In this document: piece by piece, positions 24,095 through 33,137 of the stretch | Layout: the number at the start of each line of letters is the position of its first letter | How positions within the stretch are numbered: position 1 is the first letter of the stretch | Assembly (NCBI GenBank): GCA_018242685.1 | Contig: JAFEBM010000040.1 | Span: 1 to 46,546, forward strand | Direction of reading: 5' to 3' | DNA: 46,546 nt | Source: Nitrospira sp. | GTDB taxonomy: Bacteria; Nitrospirota; Nitrospiria; Nitrospirales; Nitrospiraceae | Notes under the pieces: generated by a model | What the model saw: only the letters and a program-made list of their open reading frames with translations | The model's database searches: none | Told to the model about the DNA's origin: nothing | Position numbers and translations under genes: made by a program

Positions 24095-24922
24095 ATGGAC
24101 TATCTATTGACGGACACAGGAAGAAACGATCTTGGGGCGCTTTTGAAAGTACGGTCTCTCTATGCGTTTGATTTTGACGGGACTTTGGCGAAAATCGTCC
24201 GAGATCATCACGCCGCCAGGCTGGCTCGGCCCATCCGTTTCTGGCTCGAGAAACTTGCGAAGCGCGCTCCCACCGCTATCATCTCGGGACGGTCCGTGGA
24301 GGACCTGCGCTCACGTGTGGGGACTGTCGTGCCCCACCTGATCGGGAACCATGGTTCAGAAGGCCCTCACGCGCACCCAGAGAATATGCGGCAAGTCCGA
24401 GAAACCAGTTCGGGATGGCTGAAATTGGTCAACGAGCGATATCAGGACGAGCTCACTCGGCACGGCGTGGTCGTCGAGAATAAGTCCTATTCACTCTCAT
24501 TCCATTATCGAACTGCGGGTCAGCGAGACGAGGCGCGGGCGCTGATCTCTCGAATCGTCGCCGAATTGTCTCCTCCGCCACGCATTGTCCTTGGGAAATC
24601 GGTCGTCAACGTAATGCCGCCGACGGCGTCGCACAAGGGTACGGCGTTGCTGGAGTACATGCGCCGACTTGACTGTGCCCTGGCTCTCTATGTGGGAGAC
24701 GACGAAACCGATGAAGACGTCTTTGCTCTGCGTGATCACCGCATTCTTACCGTGAGAATCGGTAAGAAGAACGAGTCCTCCGCCCGGTATTTCCTAAAAA
24801 GACAGACAGAAATCGCCGAGGTGCTTCGGCTTCTCGTCGAGGTCGGCGATCAAAACATTCACACCTGGAGCGGCTGCCACGAACAGGGAGCCCCTCGGCC
24901 TGCTCAGCATCCCAACGAATAG
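24095..24922 (+). CDS. otsB: Trehalose-6-phosphate phosphatase
   Basis: OtsB removes the phosphate from trehalose-6-phosphate to give trehalose. The 275-aa HAD-superfamily protein has the nucleophile motif YAFDFDGTLAKI (D26, D28), motif II AIISGRSVEDL, GNHGSEGP, and the C-terminal acidic motif YVGDDETDEDVFALRD, with KGTALLEYM before it as the conserved lysine motif. It starts ten bases after otsA, so the two are one operon. The last 25 residues are a polar tail outside the family core. It converges on the spermidine synthase-like gene with 17 bases between. Confidence 0.95.
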   Translation: MDYLLTDTGRNDLGALLKVRSLYAFDFDGTLAKIVRDHHAARLARPIRFWLEKLAKRAPTAIISGRSVEDLRSRVGTVVPHLIGNHGSEGPHAHPENMRQVRETSSGWLKLVNERYQDELTRHGVVVENKSYSLSFHYRTAGQRDEARALISRIVAELSPPPRIVLGKSVVNVMPPTASHKGTALLEYMRRLDCALALYVGDDETDEDVFALRDHRILTVRIGKKNESSARYFLKRQTEIAEVLRLLVEVGDQNIHTWSGCHEQGAPRPAQHPNE

Positions 24923-24939
24923 ATCAAAAGGGCATCTTC

Positions 24940-26487
24940 TCAGTCCATCAATGGTGACCGTTCTCGCCCAAGGAGAAGATCATAAGGGGCAAAATCGTCG
25001 CTCAATACAACGCCGGTCGGCCAAGGCTCCGTCCTACGAGTACTCAACAGCGCGATCGTTTCCATCGGCAAGTGTTGATTCATCGCCATGTCCGTGATCT
25101 TTGCCAGGAGATTGCCAGGCGATCCGTGCTCAATGAGACGGCCTCCAAAGAAGATCAGATTCTTTGCCGGAGTCATTCCCGTCTTCCAGGGCCCCTCGAC
25201 GGCGAATGTGACGAGGACGGGAAATGCCTGTTTCATGGTTTGGACGACCGCGGCGGCGCGAGCGAGATCGCCTTCTTTGCCGGACGACGCCAGATTAACC
25301 GCGACGATTCCCTCCGGGTTCAGGTGCGTTCGTACTAAGGAGTAAAACTCCGCCGTGGTGAGGTGAAAAGGGATCATGTCCCGCGCGAACGCATCGATCC
25401 AGATGACGTCGTAGGTGTGATCCGTCGCGTTGAGAAAGGCTCGACCGTCTTTCACAAAAACGTGATGATTGGCCGGTGGGCGATAATCAAAATACTCCTC
25501 GGCCATTCGAACAACGACCGGGTCGAATTCCACGATATCCAGCTCCAATGCAGGCCAGTGCCTGGCCAACCACTTCGCCAACGAACCGCCCCCATGACCG
25601 AGAATGAGGCCGCGCTTCGGTTCGACCACCAGCGCCAGCGATGACACCATCATTTGGCTGTAGGGGAGGAAGAGATACATGGGATCGGCTTTCCACATGG
25701 TGGCGTGGAACGTACGATCCAACACGAGATACCGGAAGAGATCATCTTCGCGAATACGGACTTGCTGGTACGGACTTTCCTCTTGATAGATGGAGGTCTT
25801 CAGCCGTTGGAGCGGGTTGAGAGCCATGGTTCCCAGCAGAGCGACGGAGCTAACGGTCATCAGCAATACCGATAGGCGAGCCGGTGTTCCTTTCATCAGC
25901 CATAGAATCCCCAGTCCGACCTGAATGCCACCCAGCCAGGCCATCAACGATCGGCTTCCGAGCCACGATAAGAGAAAGAATGCAGTGCCCCAGGTGCCCA
26001 CTAGACTCCCGACGGTCGACAGGGCGATCATACGACCTGTCTGTCGACCAAGATGTTCCATGTCCGCTACTGCCAAGCGCAACATGGCCGGCAAGACGCC
26101 GCTGAGCCCGAACGCGGGGGGAGCGAGGAGTACGGTTGCGGCGAGGCAAGGTCCCCAGCGAGGGTCTTGCACCATCTTCTCGATCTCAAACAAAATGGGT
26201 TGGTTCGCCCAGGCGACGAGAAACGTCCAGCCTCCTGAAAACAGAAGCAAAGCCGCTAACACACGGCCACCGGTATAGCGATCGGAGACCCATCCACCAA
26301 ATGCGTACCCGCTGCTCATGGCAGCCAGGATGACGCCGATCAATGCGCCCCAGACAAACAAGGAACTCCCGAATACGGGAGCCAACAGCCGACTGCCGAG
26401 GATTTCCAATGCCATCACCACCGCACCGGTCACGAGGGCGGTCAAAAGCAAAAACCAGCGGGGAATTCGTGGAGGATAAAGGGTCAT
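24940..26487 (-). CDS. Membrane-fused spermidine synthase-like protein
   Basis: The 515-aa protein has about seven or eight hydrophobic helices in residues 10-225, resembling half a transporter (ALEILGSRLLAPVFGSSLFV, GYAFGGWVSDRYTGGR, STVGSLVGTWG). A spermidine-synthase-type methyltransferase fold follows, with YQQVRIREDD, LILGHGGGSLAKWLA, DIVEFDPVVVRMAEEYF, FVKDGRAFL and YDVIWIDAFA. Such MFS/spermidine-synthase fusions are widespread. Whether they make or move polyamines is not established, and some may act on other substrates. It is a lone gene, convergent with otsB. Confidence 0.88.
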   Translation of the reverse strand: MTLYPPRIPRWFLLLTALVTGAVVMALEILGSRLLAPVFGSSLFVWGALIGVILAAMSSGYAFGGWVSDRYTGGRVLAALLLFSGGWTFLVAWANQPILFEIEKMVQDPRWGPCLAATVLLAPPAFGLSGVLPAMLRLAVADMEHLGRQTGRMIALSTVGSLVGTWGTAFFLLSWLGSRSLMAWLGGIQVGLGILWLMKGTPARLSVLLMTVSSVALLGTMALNPLQRLKTSIYQEESPYQQVRIREDDLFRYLVLDRTFHATMWKADPMYLFLPYSQMMVSSLALVVEPKRGLILGHGGGSLAKWLARHWPALELDIVEFDPVVVRMAEEYFDYRPPANHHVFVKDGRAFLNATDHTYDVIWIDAFARDMIPFHLTTAEFYSLVRTHLNPEGIVAVNLASSGKEGDLARAAAVVQTMKQAFPVLVTFAVEGPWKTGMTPAKNLIFFGGRLIEHGSPGNLLAKITDMAMNQHLPMETIALLSTRRTEPWPTGVVLSDDFAPYDLLLGRERSPLMD

Positions 26488-26671
26488 TGATTGAAGGGAG
26501 GGGAGAGCTCCTTGTCAGGTCTCAAACGGCGTTGGATTGTACTCACCATATTTTCCGAGAGTCAATGAAACCGGGGCACGCAATGGCTCCGAGCGATCCT
26601 GGAATTCGTTGCTCGATATGGCTCGGGTTGCTATACTTTCGGACAAATTACCTAGGCGATGAGGAGGGCTC

Positions 26672-27991
26672 ATGCACATCAGTGTAATAGGAAGCGGTTA
26701 CGTCGGACTCGTCACTGGAGCATGTTTTGCCGAGTTCGGCGTCCACGTCACCTGCATGGACAGCGACAACCGAAGAATCGAGAAGCTGGAGAAGAGCGAG
26801 ATCCCGTTTTATGAGCCGGGGCTTGGGGAATTGGTCACCAAAGGGGTCAAGGAAGGCAGGTTGAGTTTTACCACGGACATCGCCAAGGCTGTCGATAAGG
26901 CTCTCGTCATCTTTATTGCCGTTGGGACACCGCCGAGGGGAGACGGTTCTGCCGATCTCTCGTATGTCGAGGAGGTCGGTAAAGGGATTGCGCGTCATAT
27001 GACCGGATACAAGGTGATCGTGACCAAGTCCACGGTTCCCGTAGGCACCGGCGCAACACTTCGTGAGGTCATCACCAAGGCTCAGACGAATGCCTTTCGG
27101 TTCGATCTGGTTTCGAACCCGGAATTTCTCCGAGAAGGGTCGGCCATCGAGGACTTCATGCGGCCCAATCGCGTCGTGATCGGGGCGGACAGCGATCAGG
27201 CGGTCGCCATCATGAAGGATCTCTATCGGCCGCTCTATCTGATCGAAACACCGATCGTCGTGACGGATGTTCCGACTGCCGAGCTCATCAAGTACGCGTC
27301 CAATGCGTTTTTGGCCACGAAGATTTCGTTTATCAACGAGATCGCCAATCTGTGCGAAAAAGTCGGAGCCAATGTCCAAATGGTGGCGAAGGGCATGGGG
27401 CTTGATCATCGAATCGGGGCGAAGTTCCTTCATGCGGGGCCGGGCTTCGGAGGGTCGTGTTTCCCCAAGGATCTCGCCGCACTCATTCAGACCGGCGAGC
27501 GCCATGGCCATCCCATGCAAATTGCCTCCGCCGCCTCACGGGTGAACGACAGTCAACGAGGATGGATGATCGACAAGATCCGGGAGGCGTTAGGGGGAGT
27601 GAAAGGAAAGACGTTGGCGATGCTCGGCCTCTCCTTCAAGCCGAACACCAACGATCTCAGAGAAGCCCCAGCCTTGGCGATCGGCCGCGTACTTCTCGCC
27701 GATGGTGCGAGCATCCGTGCATACGATCCTGAGGCTCTCACAGAAGCCTGCCGGCTGTTGCCCGGACTCCAGCCTTGCCGAGACAGCTACCATGCAGCCG
27801 AAGGAGCCGATGCTCTAGTGATTATGACTGAGTGGAATGTGTTTCGAAACCTGGATTTTGAAAAGTTGAAGTCTGTCATGCGGGTTCCCGTTTTGTTTGA
27901 CCTCCGAAACGTCTATGACCCCGAACGCGTCGTGGCTGCAGGCTTCAAACATGTATCGGTAGGACGTGCAGCGCAGCCTCCCACCCGCTGA
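26672..27991 (+). CDS. ugd: UDP-glucose 6-dehydrogenase
   Basis: Ugd oxidises UDP-glucose twice with NAD+ to UDP-glucuronate, a precursor of capsule and exopolysaccharide sugars. The 439-aa protein shows the NAD-binding start HISVIGSGYVGLVTGACFAE, FIAVGTPPRGDGSADLSYV, TKSTVPVGTG, NPEFLREGSAIEDFM, the middle dimer helix ELIKYASNAFLATKISFINE, the catalytic Cys in GFGGSCFPKD, and SFKPNTNDLREAPAL in the UDP-binding domain. GAGGAGGG precedes the ATG. The stop is only six bases from the convergent HEAT operon end. No other nucleotide-sugar genes are adjacent. Confidence 0.96.
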   Translation: MHISVIGSGYVGLVTGACFAEFGVHVTCMDSDNRRIEKLEKSEIPFYEPGLGELVTKGVKEGRLSFTTDIAKAVDKALVIFIAVGTPPRGDGSADLSYVEEVGKGIARHMTGYKVIVTKSTVPVGTGATLREVITKAQTNAFRFDLVSNPEFLREGSAIEDFMRPNRVVIGADSDQAVAIMKDLYRPLYLIETPIVVTDVPTAELIKYASNAFLATKISFINEIANLCEKVGANVQMVAKGMGLDHRIGAKFLHAGPGFGGSCFPKDLAALIQTGERHGHPMQIASAASRVNDSQRGWMIDKIREALGGVKGKTLAMLGLSFKPNTNDLREAPALAIGRVLLADGASIRAYDPEALTEACRLLPGLQPCRDSYHAAEGADALVIMTEWNVFRNLDFEKLKSVMRVPVLFDLRNVYDPERVVAAGFKHVSVGRAAQPPTR

Positions 27992-27997
27992 GAAAAG

Positions 27998-28708
27998 TTA
28001 GGCCAGCCTCGGCAACTCGGCCTTGGGCTGCTCCTTGGTTTTCGGCTTGTACCCCATTCGATCGAGCACCTTCATGATTCGGGTCTTCAACCGGTCATCG
28101 GCGTCGGTCAACGCCGTGGCCAGCGGTTCGACGGCTGGTTTGCCGATCTTCCGAAGAATTTCGGTTGCGGATTGACGAATTTCGTCCTCTTCGGACACTA
28201 GGAGCGGAATGAGCGACGGTACGGATGGGCCGCCGAGTTTGATCAACGAATCATAGGCCCGTTGCCGCACGTCACCGACTTCGTCGGTCAACGCCGCCAC
28301 CAAGGGATCGACGGCCCGCGAATCTTTGAGTTCACCCAAGACCTCCGCCGCGTATTTCCGATTCAGCCAGTGCGTATCTCTCAGGTCGAGCAACATGGCG
28401 TCGGCTCTGGCGGCGTTCGGATCTTTAGGGCGAATCTTAAAGCTCTTCGCGATCCGCTTACCGTTTTCTTCCACCACTCGGATCGTGGCGCCGTCTCCCA
28501 CCTTGATCTTTTTGAGGTCCTCCAGCGCCTCCTCGTCCACGTCCAGCACGACCGTCTTGCCGTCGTACGCCAGGAGTTCAACCTCGAGCTGTTTGCTCTC
28601 AGGATTGACCGCTACGACACGCTCTGTCACCAAGTTGAACCCGTCCTTCTTTTCTCCACCTTTCGGAGCGATCTGAATCAGTTTCGGAGTTTCATCAGCC
28701 ATGGGCAT
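27998..28708 (-). CDS. HEAT-repeat protein with N-terminal beta-barrel domain
   Basis: This is the last gene of the seven-gene operon. Residues about 22-92 form an OB/SH3-like beta domain (RVVAVNPESKQLEVELLAYD, KIKVGDGATIRVVEENGKRI). About three HEAT repeats follow (RKYAAEVLGELKDSRAVDPL, RQRAYDSLIKLGGPSVPSLI, RQSATEILRKIGKPAVEPLA). The end LDRMGYKP resembles the cap shared with its neighbours. There is no signal peptide. The ATG at 28708 has AGAGG four bases upstream; an ATG at 28702 has better spacing. Length 236 aa. It lies 21 bases after the preceding HEAT gene. HEAT solenoids bind proteins or cofactors; the partner is unknown. Confidence 0.88.
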   Translation of the reverse strand: MPMADETPKLIQIAPKGGEKKDGFNLVTERVVAVNPESKQLEVELLAYDGKTVVLDVDEEALEDLKKIKVGDGATIRVVEENGKRIAKSFKIRPKDPNAARADAMLLDLRDTHWLNRKYAAEVLGELKDSRAVDPLVAALTDEVGDVRQRAYDSLIKLGGPSVPSLIPLLVSEEDEIRQSATEILRKIGKPAVEPLATALTDADDRLKTRIMKVLDRMGYKPKTKEQPKAELPRLA

Positions 28709-28729
28709 GTATCCTCTAATTGGGTTGAG

Positions 28730-29497
28730 TTATTGCGGTTCGGCGGTCCAGCCGAGACTGGCCAGCACAGCCTCAACGGTTTCCTGGACCATGGTGTTCT
28801 CGTCTTCGCGCAGCACCAGCAAGGGCTGGATCGCTTCTTTTGCGCCGAGCCGCGCGAGTGATTCGGCGGCATTGCGTCTGACCAGCCAGTCCTCATCTTT
28901 CAGCGACTCCATCAACGGGTTCACTCCCCGGCGATCGCCGATCTTGCCCAGTGCCTCTGCCGCATGACGGCGAACCATCCAATTGGAGCCTAGAAGACCA
29001 TCGATCAGCGCCTCGACCGCCCGCACGTCGCCGATCTTCTTCAACACCCGAGCCGCGTCCTCGCGCAAGGTGCTGTCCATGAGGGCCTCGATGAGCCCAG
29101 GCACCGCTTGTGGATCACCGATTCGCTCGAGCGCCCATACAGCCGCCGTCCGCACGGCTCCGTCTCGATCCTTAATCGCCCGGACGAGAGACTCGACGGC
29201 GCGCCTGTCCCGCAACTTGCCCAGTGCCGAGGCCGCCTGTTCTCGGATCGCCCAGGAATCATCTTGAAGCGCGTCGATCATCGGGTCGACGACGGAGGGG
29301 CCCATCCGCACGACCGCACTGGACGCCGCCTCCCGAATCACCGCATCGTCATCGGCCATCAGATCGATCAACCGGGGAAGTGCCTGTGGGCCGGTCTGGC
29401 CGAGGCTCGCGATCGCGTGCTCGCGCAATGCTTCGTTTTCGTCGTGCAGGGCTTGTATGAGTTGCTCGATTCGATCAGATGTACCTGGTTCAGTCAT
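28730..29497 (-). CDS. HEAT-repeat protein (PBS-lyase-like repeats)
   Basis: The 255-aa protein is almost entirely HEAT repeats of about 31 residues, roughly seven units. Examples are REHAIASLGQTGPQALPRLI, REQAASALGKLRDRRAVESL, RTAAVWALERIGDPQAVPGL and RRHAAEALGKIGDRRGVNPL. It ends in VLASLGWTAEPQ, a cap also seen in related operon members. Its ATG overlaps the end of the upstream HEAT gene by eight bases, implying coupled translation. No catalytic motif, Cys cluster, signal peptide or membrane segment is present. It most likely acts as a scaffold or docking protein in the cytoplasm. Confidence 0.9.
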   Translation of the reverse strand: MTEPGTSDRIEQLIQALHDENEALREHAIASLGQTGPQALPRLIDLMADDDAVIREAASSAVVRMGPSVVDPMIDALQDDSWAIREQAASALGKLRDRRAVESLVRAIKDRDGAVRTAAVWALERIGDPQAVPGLIEALMDSTLREDAARVLKKIGDVRAVEALIDGLLGSNWMVRRHAAEALGKIGDRRGVNPLMESLKDEDWLVRRNAAESLARLGAKEAIQPLLVLREDENTMVQETVEAVLASLGWTAEPQ

Positions 29498-30590
29498 TCT
29501 CGTGGTCCTCTTCGCGGGATTGGCTTTCCATGGTTGTGATGGCCTCGAGCTTGTCGGCGATCAAGCCGGCATTGTAGGCCACCAGGCCGTCACGATCCGT
29601 TCGGAGTCGGTCAAAGAGTTCCTTGTGTGGGCGCAAGACTCCCACGTCCTTGATTTTGGCCAAGGCCTCCATGGCATATACCCTGAGTGGACGGATGGGA
29701 ATGGCCGCAAGATAGAGCTGAGTTGGGCGTGCATCGCCGATCAATCCAAGAGCCTTGATCGCCAACTCTTTGACCCCGGTATCCTTGTCCTGTTCCAGCC
29801 GCTTCATCAATGGTTCTACGGCGCGCACATCTCCGATTTTCCCCAGTAAGTCAGCCGCCGCCTCGCGCACGAGCCAGTCGTCGTCTTCAAGGTACTCGAT
29901 GAGGATTTCCACGCTCGGCCGTCCGATCCCAAGAAGGTCGATAACCGTCGCCATGCGCGCTTCCTCGCGCTCGCTGGCTCCTTCAACCTCCCGCAACGCA
30001 TTGAATGTCTCATCGATTCGTCCGCGAATTGCGCTCAACTTCTTCAATGTCCCGACGGCGATATCCTGCAGGGCCGACTGACCCATGGCATCGATGAATC
30101 CGTCGATGGAACGAGGATCCAACAATTGATCCAACATCAATGCGGCTGCAACCTGCGCATCCTCGTCTCGATGTTTGAGCATTTCGCATAGAGGAAGGAC
30201 GGATGTGGGAATCGCTCCGATCAGGTGGGTCAGGGTCTGCCGCTCAGGGCCTTCCGAAGTTTTCGGCAGCAATGAAACCAATGCCCTGGCCGTATCCGTG
30301 TCGAGCACACCCGCCATCTGTTCGAGGGCCGCCGCCCCCGCTTGTCGGACGACCTCCTCATCATGTTCGAGGAGTTTGACGAGGGCAACTCCGGCCTGTG
30401 GATCTTTGATTCGAGCCAGCATCGCCGCTGCTTCTTTTTTTAGTTCGGTAGGCCCGGATTGTAAGGCCTCGATGAGCGCCTGAACCGATCGGGGACCGCC
30501 GGCCACACAGGCGGCCGTCGCTCGCATACGGCGCCAATCCTCTTCATGGATCAGTTCAGAGACCAGTGTCTCAATCGTTTCCTTCGGCAT
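29490..30590 (-). CDS. HEAT-repeat protein
   Basis: From ATG 30590 the 366-aa protein begins MPKETIETLVSELIHEEDWR and has HEAT units such as KKEAAAMLARIKDPQAGVAL, RQAGAAALEQMAGVLDTDTA, REAAADLLGKIGDVRAVEPL and KELAIKALGLIGDARPTQLY. The frame is open to 30710, but that extension overlaps the previous gene's tail and looks unlike HEAT sequence, so the later start is chosen. No Shine-Dalgarno is obvious. It differs from its neighbours in lacking the Gly-Trp C-terminal cap; it ends in an acidic tail (SREEDHEND). Soluble, with no export signal. Confidence 0.88.
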   Translation of the reverse strand: MPKETIETLVSELIHEEDWRRMRATAACVAGGPRSVQALIEALQSGPTELKKEAAAMLARIKDPQAGVALVKLLEHDEEVVRQAGAAALEQMAGVLDTDTARALVSLLPKTSEGPERQTLTHLIGAIPTSVLPLCEMLKHRDEDAQVAAALMLDQLLDPRSIDGFIDAMGQSALQDIAVGTLKKLSAIRGRIDETFNALREVEGASEREEARMATVIDLLGIGRPSVEILIEYLEDDDWLVREAAADLLGKIGDVRAVEPLMKRLEQDKDTGVKELAIKALGLIGDARPTQLYLAAIPIRPLRVYAMEALAKIKDVGVLRPHKELFDRLRTDRDGLVAYNAGLIADKLEAITTMESQSREEDHEND

Positions 30591-30624
30591 GATATTCAGT
30601 AGCGGAACGGCCTCTATCCTGAGA

Positions 30625-31725
30625 CTATTTTGCGCCAGCCCATGATCGCCTGCCGGTTCTCCATCCTGCTGACGCCAGTGTCTCACGGACGTGGAACAGG
30701 AGATTTTCATCGCGAGGCTCGTTCAGCAGTGGAAGCAGGAATGGAACGACCTTTGCTCCGAATTTGGCCAGAGCCGCCGCCGCTTCTGCTCTCGTAAAGG
30801 TCTGGTTCAGCGCCGAAACGAGTGAAGGGATCGCCCTTTCGTCGCCGATCGCGCCGAGCGCTCGCGCCGCCGCGCCTTGCGTCATGGCTTCTTCATTCCA
30901 CTGGTCTCCGCAGCCGGCCACTGTCCTCGTCGCCTGCGGAGGGCCGGTTCCTAAAAGGACATCGATCAACACTGGAACCGCACGGGCGTCACCAATGTGA
31001 CCGAGCGCTCCGACGGCCAATGTCCGCAGTCCAGGCTCCTGCATTGCCGTAAATAGGTATTCGACCGCTTTCGAATCGCCGATCTCGCCAAGCGCTCGCA
31101 CGGCATCTTCGCGAACCGCCGAATCTCGATCGTTGAACAACACCGACAACAGCGGTTCCACAGCCTGTTCCGATTTACTCTTCCCCAACGATTCCACCGC
31201 ATGGAGACGAATGAGCCAGTCCTCATGCTGCAACGCCTTCAAGAGGGACGGAATCGACGCGTCGCCGATGGCGGCCAGAGCGGCGGCCGCTTCCTCACGA
31301 ACCGCTTTGACCTTGTCTTGAAGCAGAGGAATGAGCGGCTCAACCGCGTCGGCATTCCGCATCCGCCCCAGCGCCTTGGCCGCGTGCATCCGAATGATCC
31401 AGTCGCCGCTGGACAGCGCCTTGACGAGCGGAGCAAGCACCCGCTCATCAGCAATGGCGGCCAAGATTGCCGACGCTGATTCCTGAACCGAGAGATCAGG
31501 ATCTGTGAGGCAGATTCCCACCGCCTCGACGGCCGGCGCTCCGATCGTGCGCAACGCTTCAATTGCCGCCTCTCGCACGGAACGGTCCTGGTCCCGAAGG
31601 AGAGAAACCAGAGGAACTACCGCACGCGGATCTTTGAAGTTGCCGAGCAGTCCGGCCGCTTCACCACGGATGGCCCAGTCTTCGTCCCTGAGTGCCGCGA
31701 TCTGCTCTGCGACCGCATCGGTCAT
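30625..31725 (-). CDS. HEAT-repeat protein with a Cys-containing insertion
   Basis: The 366-aa solenoid has about eleven HEAT units (DWAIRGEAAGLLGNFKDPRA, IRMHAAKALGRMRNADAVEP, IRLHAVESLGKSKSEQAVEP and REDAVRALGEIGDSKAVEYL). Residues about 259-281 interrupt the pattern with a loop containing AGCGDQWNEEA. A comparable Cys-bearing loop exists in the first HEAT protein of the operon, so these may bind a ligand or partner. The C-terminal cap is ETLASAGWRTGRR. It begins 56 bases after the upstream HEAT gene and ends 34 bases before the next. No signal peptide. Confidence 0.9.
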   Translation of the reverse strand: MTDAVAEQIAALRDEDWAIRGEAAGLLGNFKDPRAVVPLVSLLRDQDRSVREAAIEALRTIGAPAVEAVGICLTDPDLSVQESASAILAAIADERVLAPLVKALSSGDWIIRMHAAKALGRMRNADAVEPLIPLLQDKVKAVREEAAAALAAIGDASIPSLLKALQHEDWLIRLHAVESLGKSKSEQAVEPLLSVLFNDRDSAVREDAVRALGEIGDSKAVEYLFTAMQEPGLRTLAVGALGHIGDARAVPVLIDVLLGTGPPQATRTVAGCGDQWNEEAMTQGAAARALGAIGDERAIPSLVSALNQTFTRAEAAAALAKFGAKVVPFLLPLLNEPRDENLLFHVRETLASAGWRTGRRSWAGAK

Positions 31726-31781
31726 ATGGTTGTCCGTACAAAATTTAGCGGGTCATTTCAGGAGACTTTTTTTCGGCATCC

Positions 31782-33137
31782 TCACGCGATGTCGCCTGAC
31801 GGGCCAAAGCGCCCGGTTTGCCCTAACGGCCGATCGACGCGCAGATTGTCGGCCTGGCTTGAGCTGATCTCCACCGTTTCATCAGGAGGCGTCCATCCCA
31901 GCTTTTCCAACGTATCGAGGGCGATCTGCTTCAAGGCGTCTTTTGCCGTCAGTCGAACGGACGCGTACGAAAGCACACGTTCCTTTTCAGCCTCGACCTC
32001 AGACGCTTTGGGATCATAGAGAAAGGCGATCAACGGTTCGATGGCTGCGTCTCCGATCACGGCCAGAGCCGCCGCCGCCTTTTCTCGCAAGACCCCGTCT
32101 TTCAGCAACATGATCAAATCCGGAATCACACGAGGATTGCGAAACTGACCGAGCGCGGTGGCAGCGGCTTCCTTGATGAACGCATCTTCGCTGACGATGC
32201 ACCCGGGTGTCGGCGAGCCCTCCTGCTTGATGCCCTTGCCCTTCAAGGCATCCAGTACGGCGGGGAGGGCGCGCGAATCGCCGATCATGCCGAGCGAGGC
32301 GATGGCATGGCGCTTCACCGCTCCATCTTTCATGGCTTCTACCAGCGCATCGATCGCCCGAGGGTCGCCGATCATGCCTAATGCGATGGTCGCGTCTTCG
32401 CGAACGGCTCGGTCAGGGTCCTTCAAGGCGGTGAGCAAGGCGTCCACGACCTTTGCGTCCCGTACCCAAGACCTGCCGATTTGATAGTCGGTGGTCATTC
32501 CGCCCAACGCCCGAGCCGCGTGACATCGAACCACAAAGTCTTTGTCCTTGAGACTGTCGATCAACGGATCGACCGAGGCATGCCCGATGTAGACCAGCGC
32601 CGTTCCGGCCGTCTCGCGCACGATCTTAGAAGAATCACGAAACAGCTTGATCAGGGCCGGAATGGCTTTCGGATCGGCAATTCTGCCCAAAGCTTCCGCC
32701 GCTGCGCTCTTGACGGCCCCGTCCCGGTCGCGACAGGCGCCGATCAGCGCGTCGACGGCTCTTGAGTCCTTGATCTTGCCGGCCGTCTTGGCGGCGTGTT
32801 CGCGTACACGCCAACGTTCGTCTTTCACGGCAACCACCAGGCGGTCGAGCACGATCGAGCCCATCTTCGCCGCAGCCTCGACCGCCTGATCGCGAACTTC
32901 CATGATGGAATCGTTGAACAGGCCGATCAGGGCTTCGACCGCCTTCGGCCCGCCTATTTTGGCGACGCCGCAGCCGGCATGGGCCCGGACGGACCAGAAC
33001 TCGTCGTTGCAGGCGCTGACCAGAGCATCCAAGGTGGTCGGATCGCCCATGTCGGCAAGCGTCCTTGCCGCCTCCTCGCGGGTGGCATCGTCCACATCCT
33101 CAAGCGCGTCTAAAAGATCTTCGAGTACGTCAGCCAT
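31782..33137 (-). CDS. Large HEAT-repeat protein with two non-repeat insertions
   Basis: From ATG 33137 the 451-aa protein has about twelve HEAT units (REEAARTLADMGDPTTLDAL, REHAAKTAGKIKDSRAVDAL, KSAAAEALGRIADPKAIPAL, REDATIALGMIGDPRAIDAL). Two loops break the array: residues about 214-228 (MTTDYQIGRSWVRD) and about 300-318 (GKGIKQEGSPTPGCIVSED, with C313). Cys43, Cys56, Cys135 and Cys205 lie in repeats. The cap is LEKLGWTPPDE, followed by a disordered tail. The ATG overlaps the stop of the upstream exported-protein gene by eight bases. The frame extending to 33233 is rejected as a start because it lies within that gene. Confidence 0.9.
   Translation of the reverse strand: MADVLEDLLDALEDVDDATREEAARTLADMGDPTTLDALVSACNDEFWSVRAHAGCGVAKIGGPKAVEALIGLFNDSIMEVRDQAVEAAAKMGSIVLDRLVVAVKDERWRVREHAAKTAGKIKDSRAVDALIGACRDRDGAVKSAAAEALGRIADPKAIPALIKLFRDSSKIVRETAGTALVYIGHASVDPLIDSLKDKDFVVRCHAARALGGMTTDYQIGRSWVRDAKVVDALLTALKDPDRAVREDATIALGMIGDPRAIDALVEAMKDGAVKRHAIASLGMIGDSRALPAVLDALKGKGIKQEGSPTPGCIVSEDAFIKEAAATALGQFRNPRVIPDLIMLLKDGVLREKAAAALAVIGDAAIEPLIAFLYDPKASEVEAEKERVLSYASVRLTAKDALKQIALDTLEKLGWTPPDETVEISSSQADNLRVDRPLGQTGRFGPSGDIA

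Noticed and set aside
28262..28861. 199-codon plus-strand frame opposite the HEAT genes
   Set aside because: Antisense shadow caused by the strong codon bias of the HEAT repeats; several similar long antisense frames occur along 28-33 kb.
30591..30710. Upstream extension of the third HEAT gene
   Set aside because: The extra 40 residues overlap the end of the preceding gene and do not resemble HEAT sequence.
27998..33137. HEAT repeats as a DNA-level tandem repeat or CRISPR-like array
   Set aside because: The periodicity of about 93 bases comes from protein repeats with diverged DNA; no identical spacer-repeat structure exists. No CRISPR array is seen anywhere in the window.
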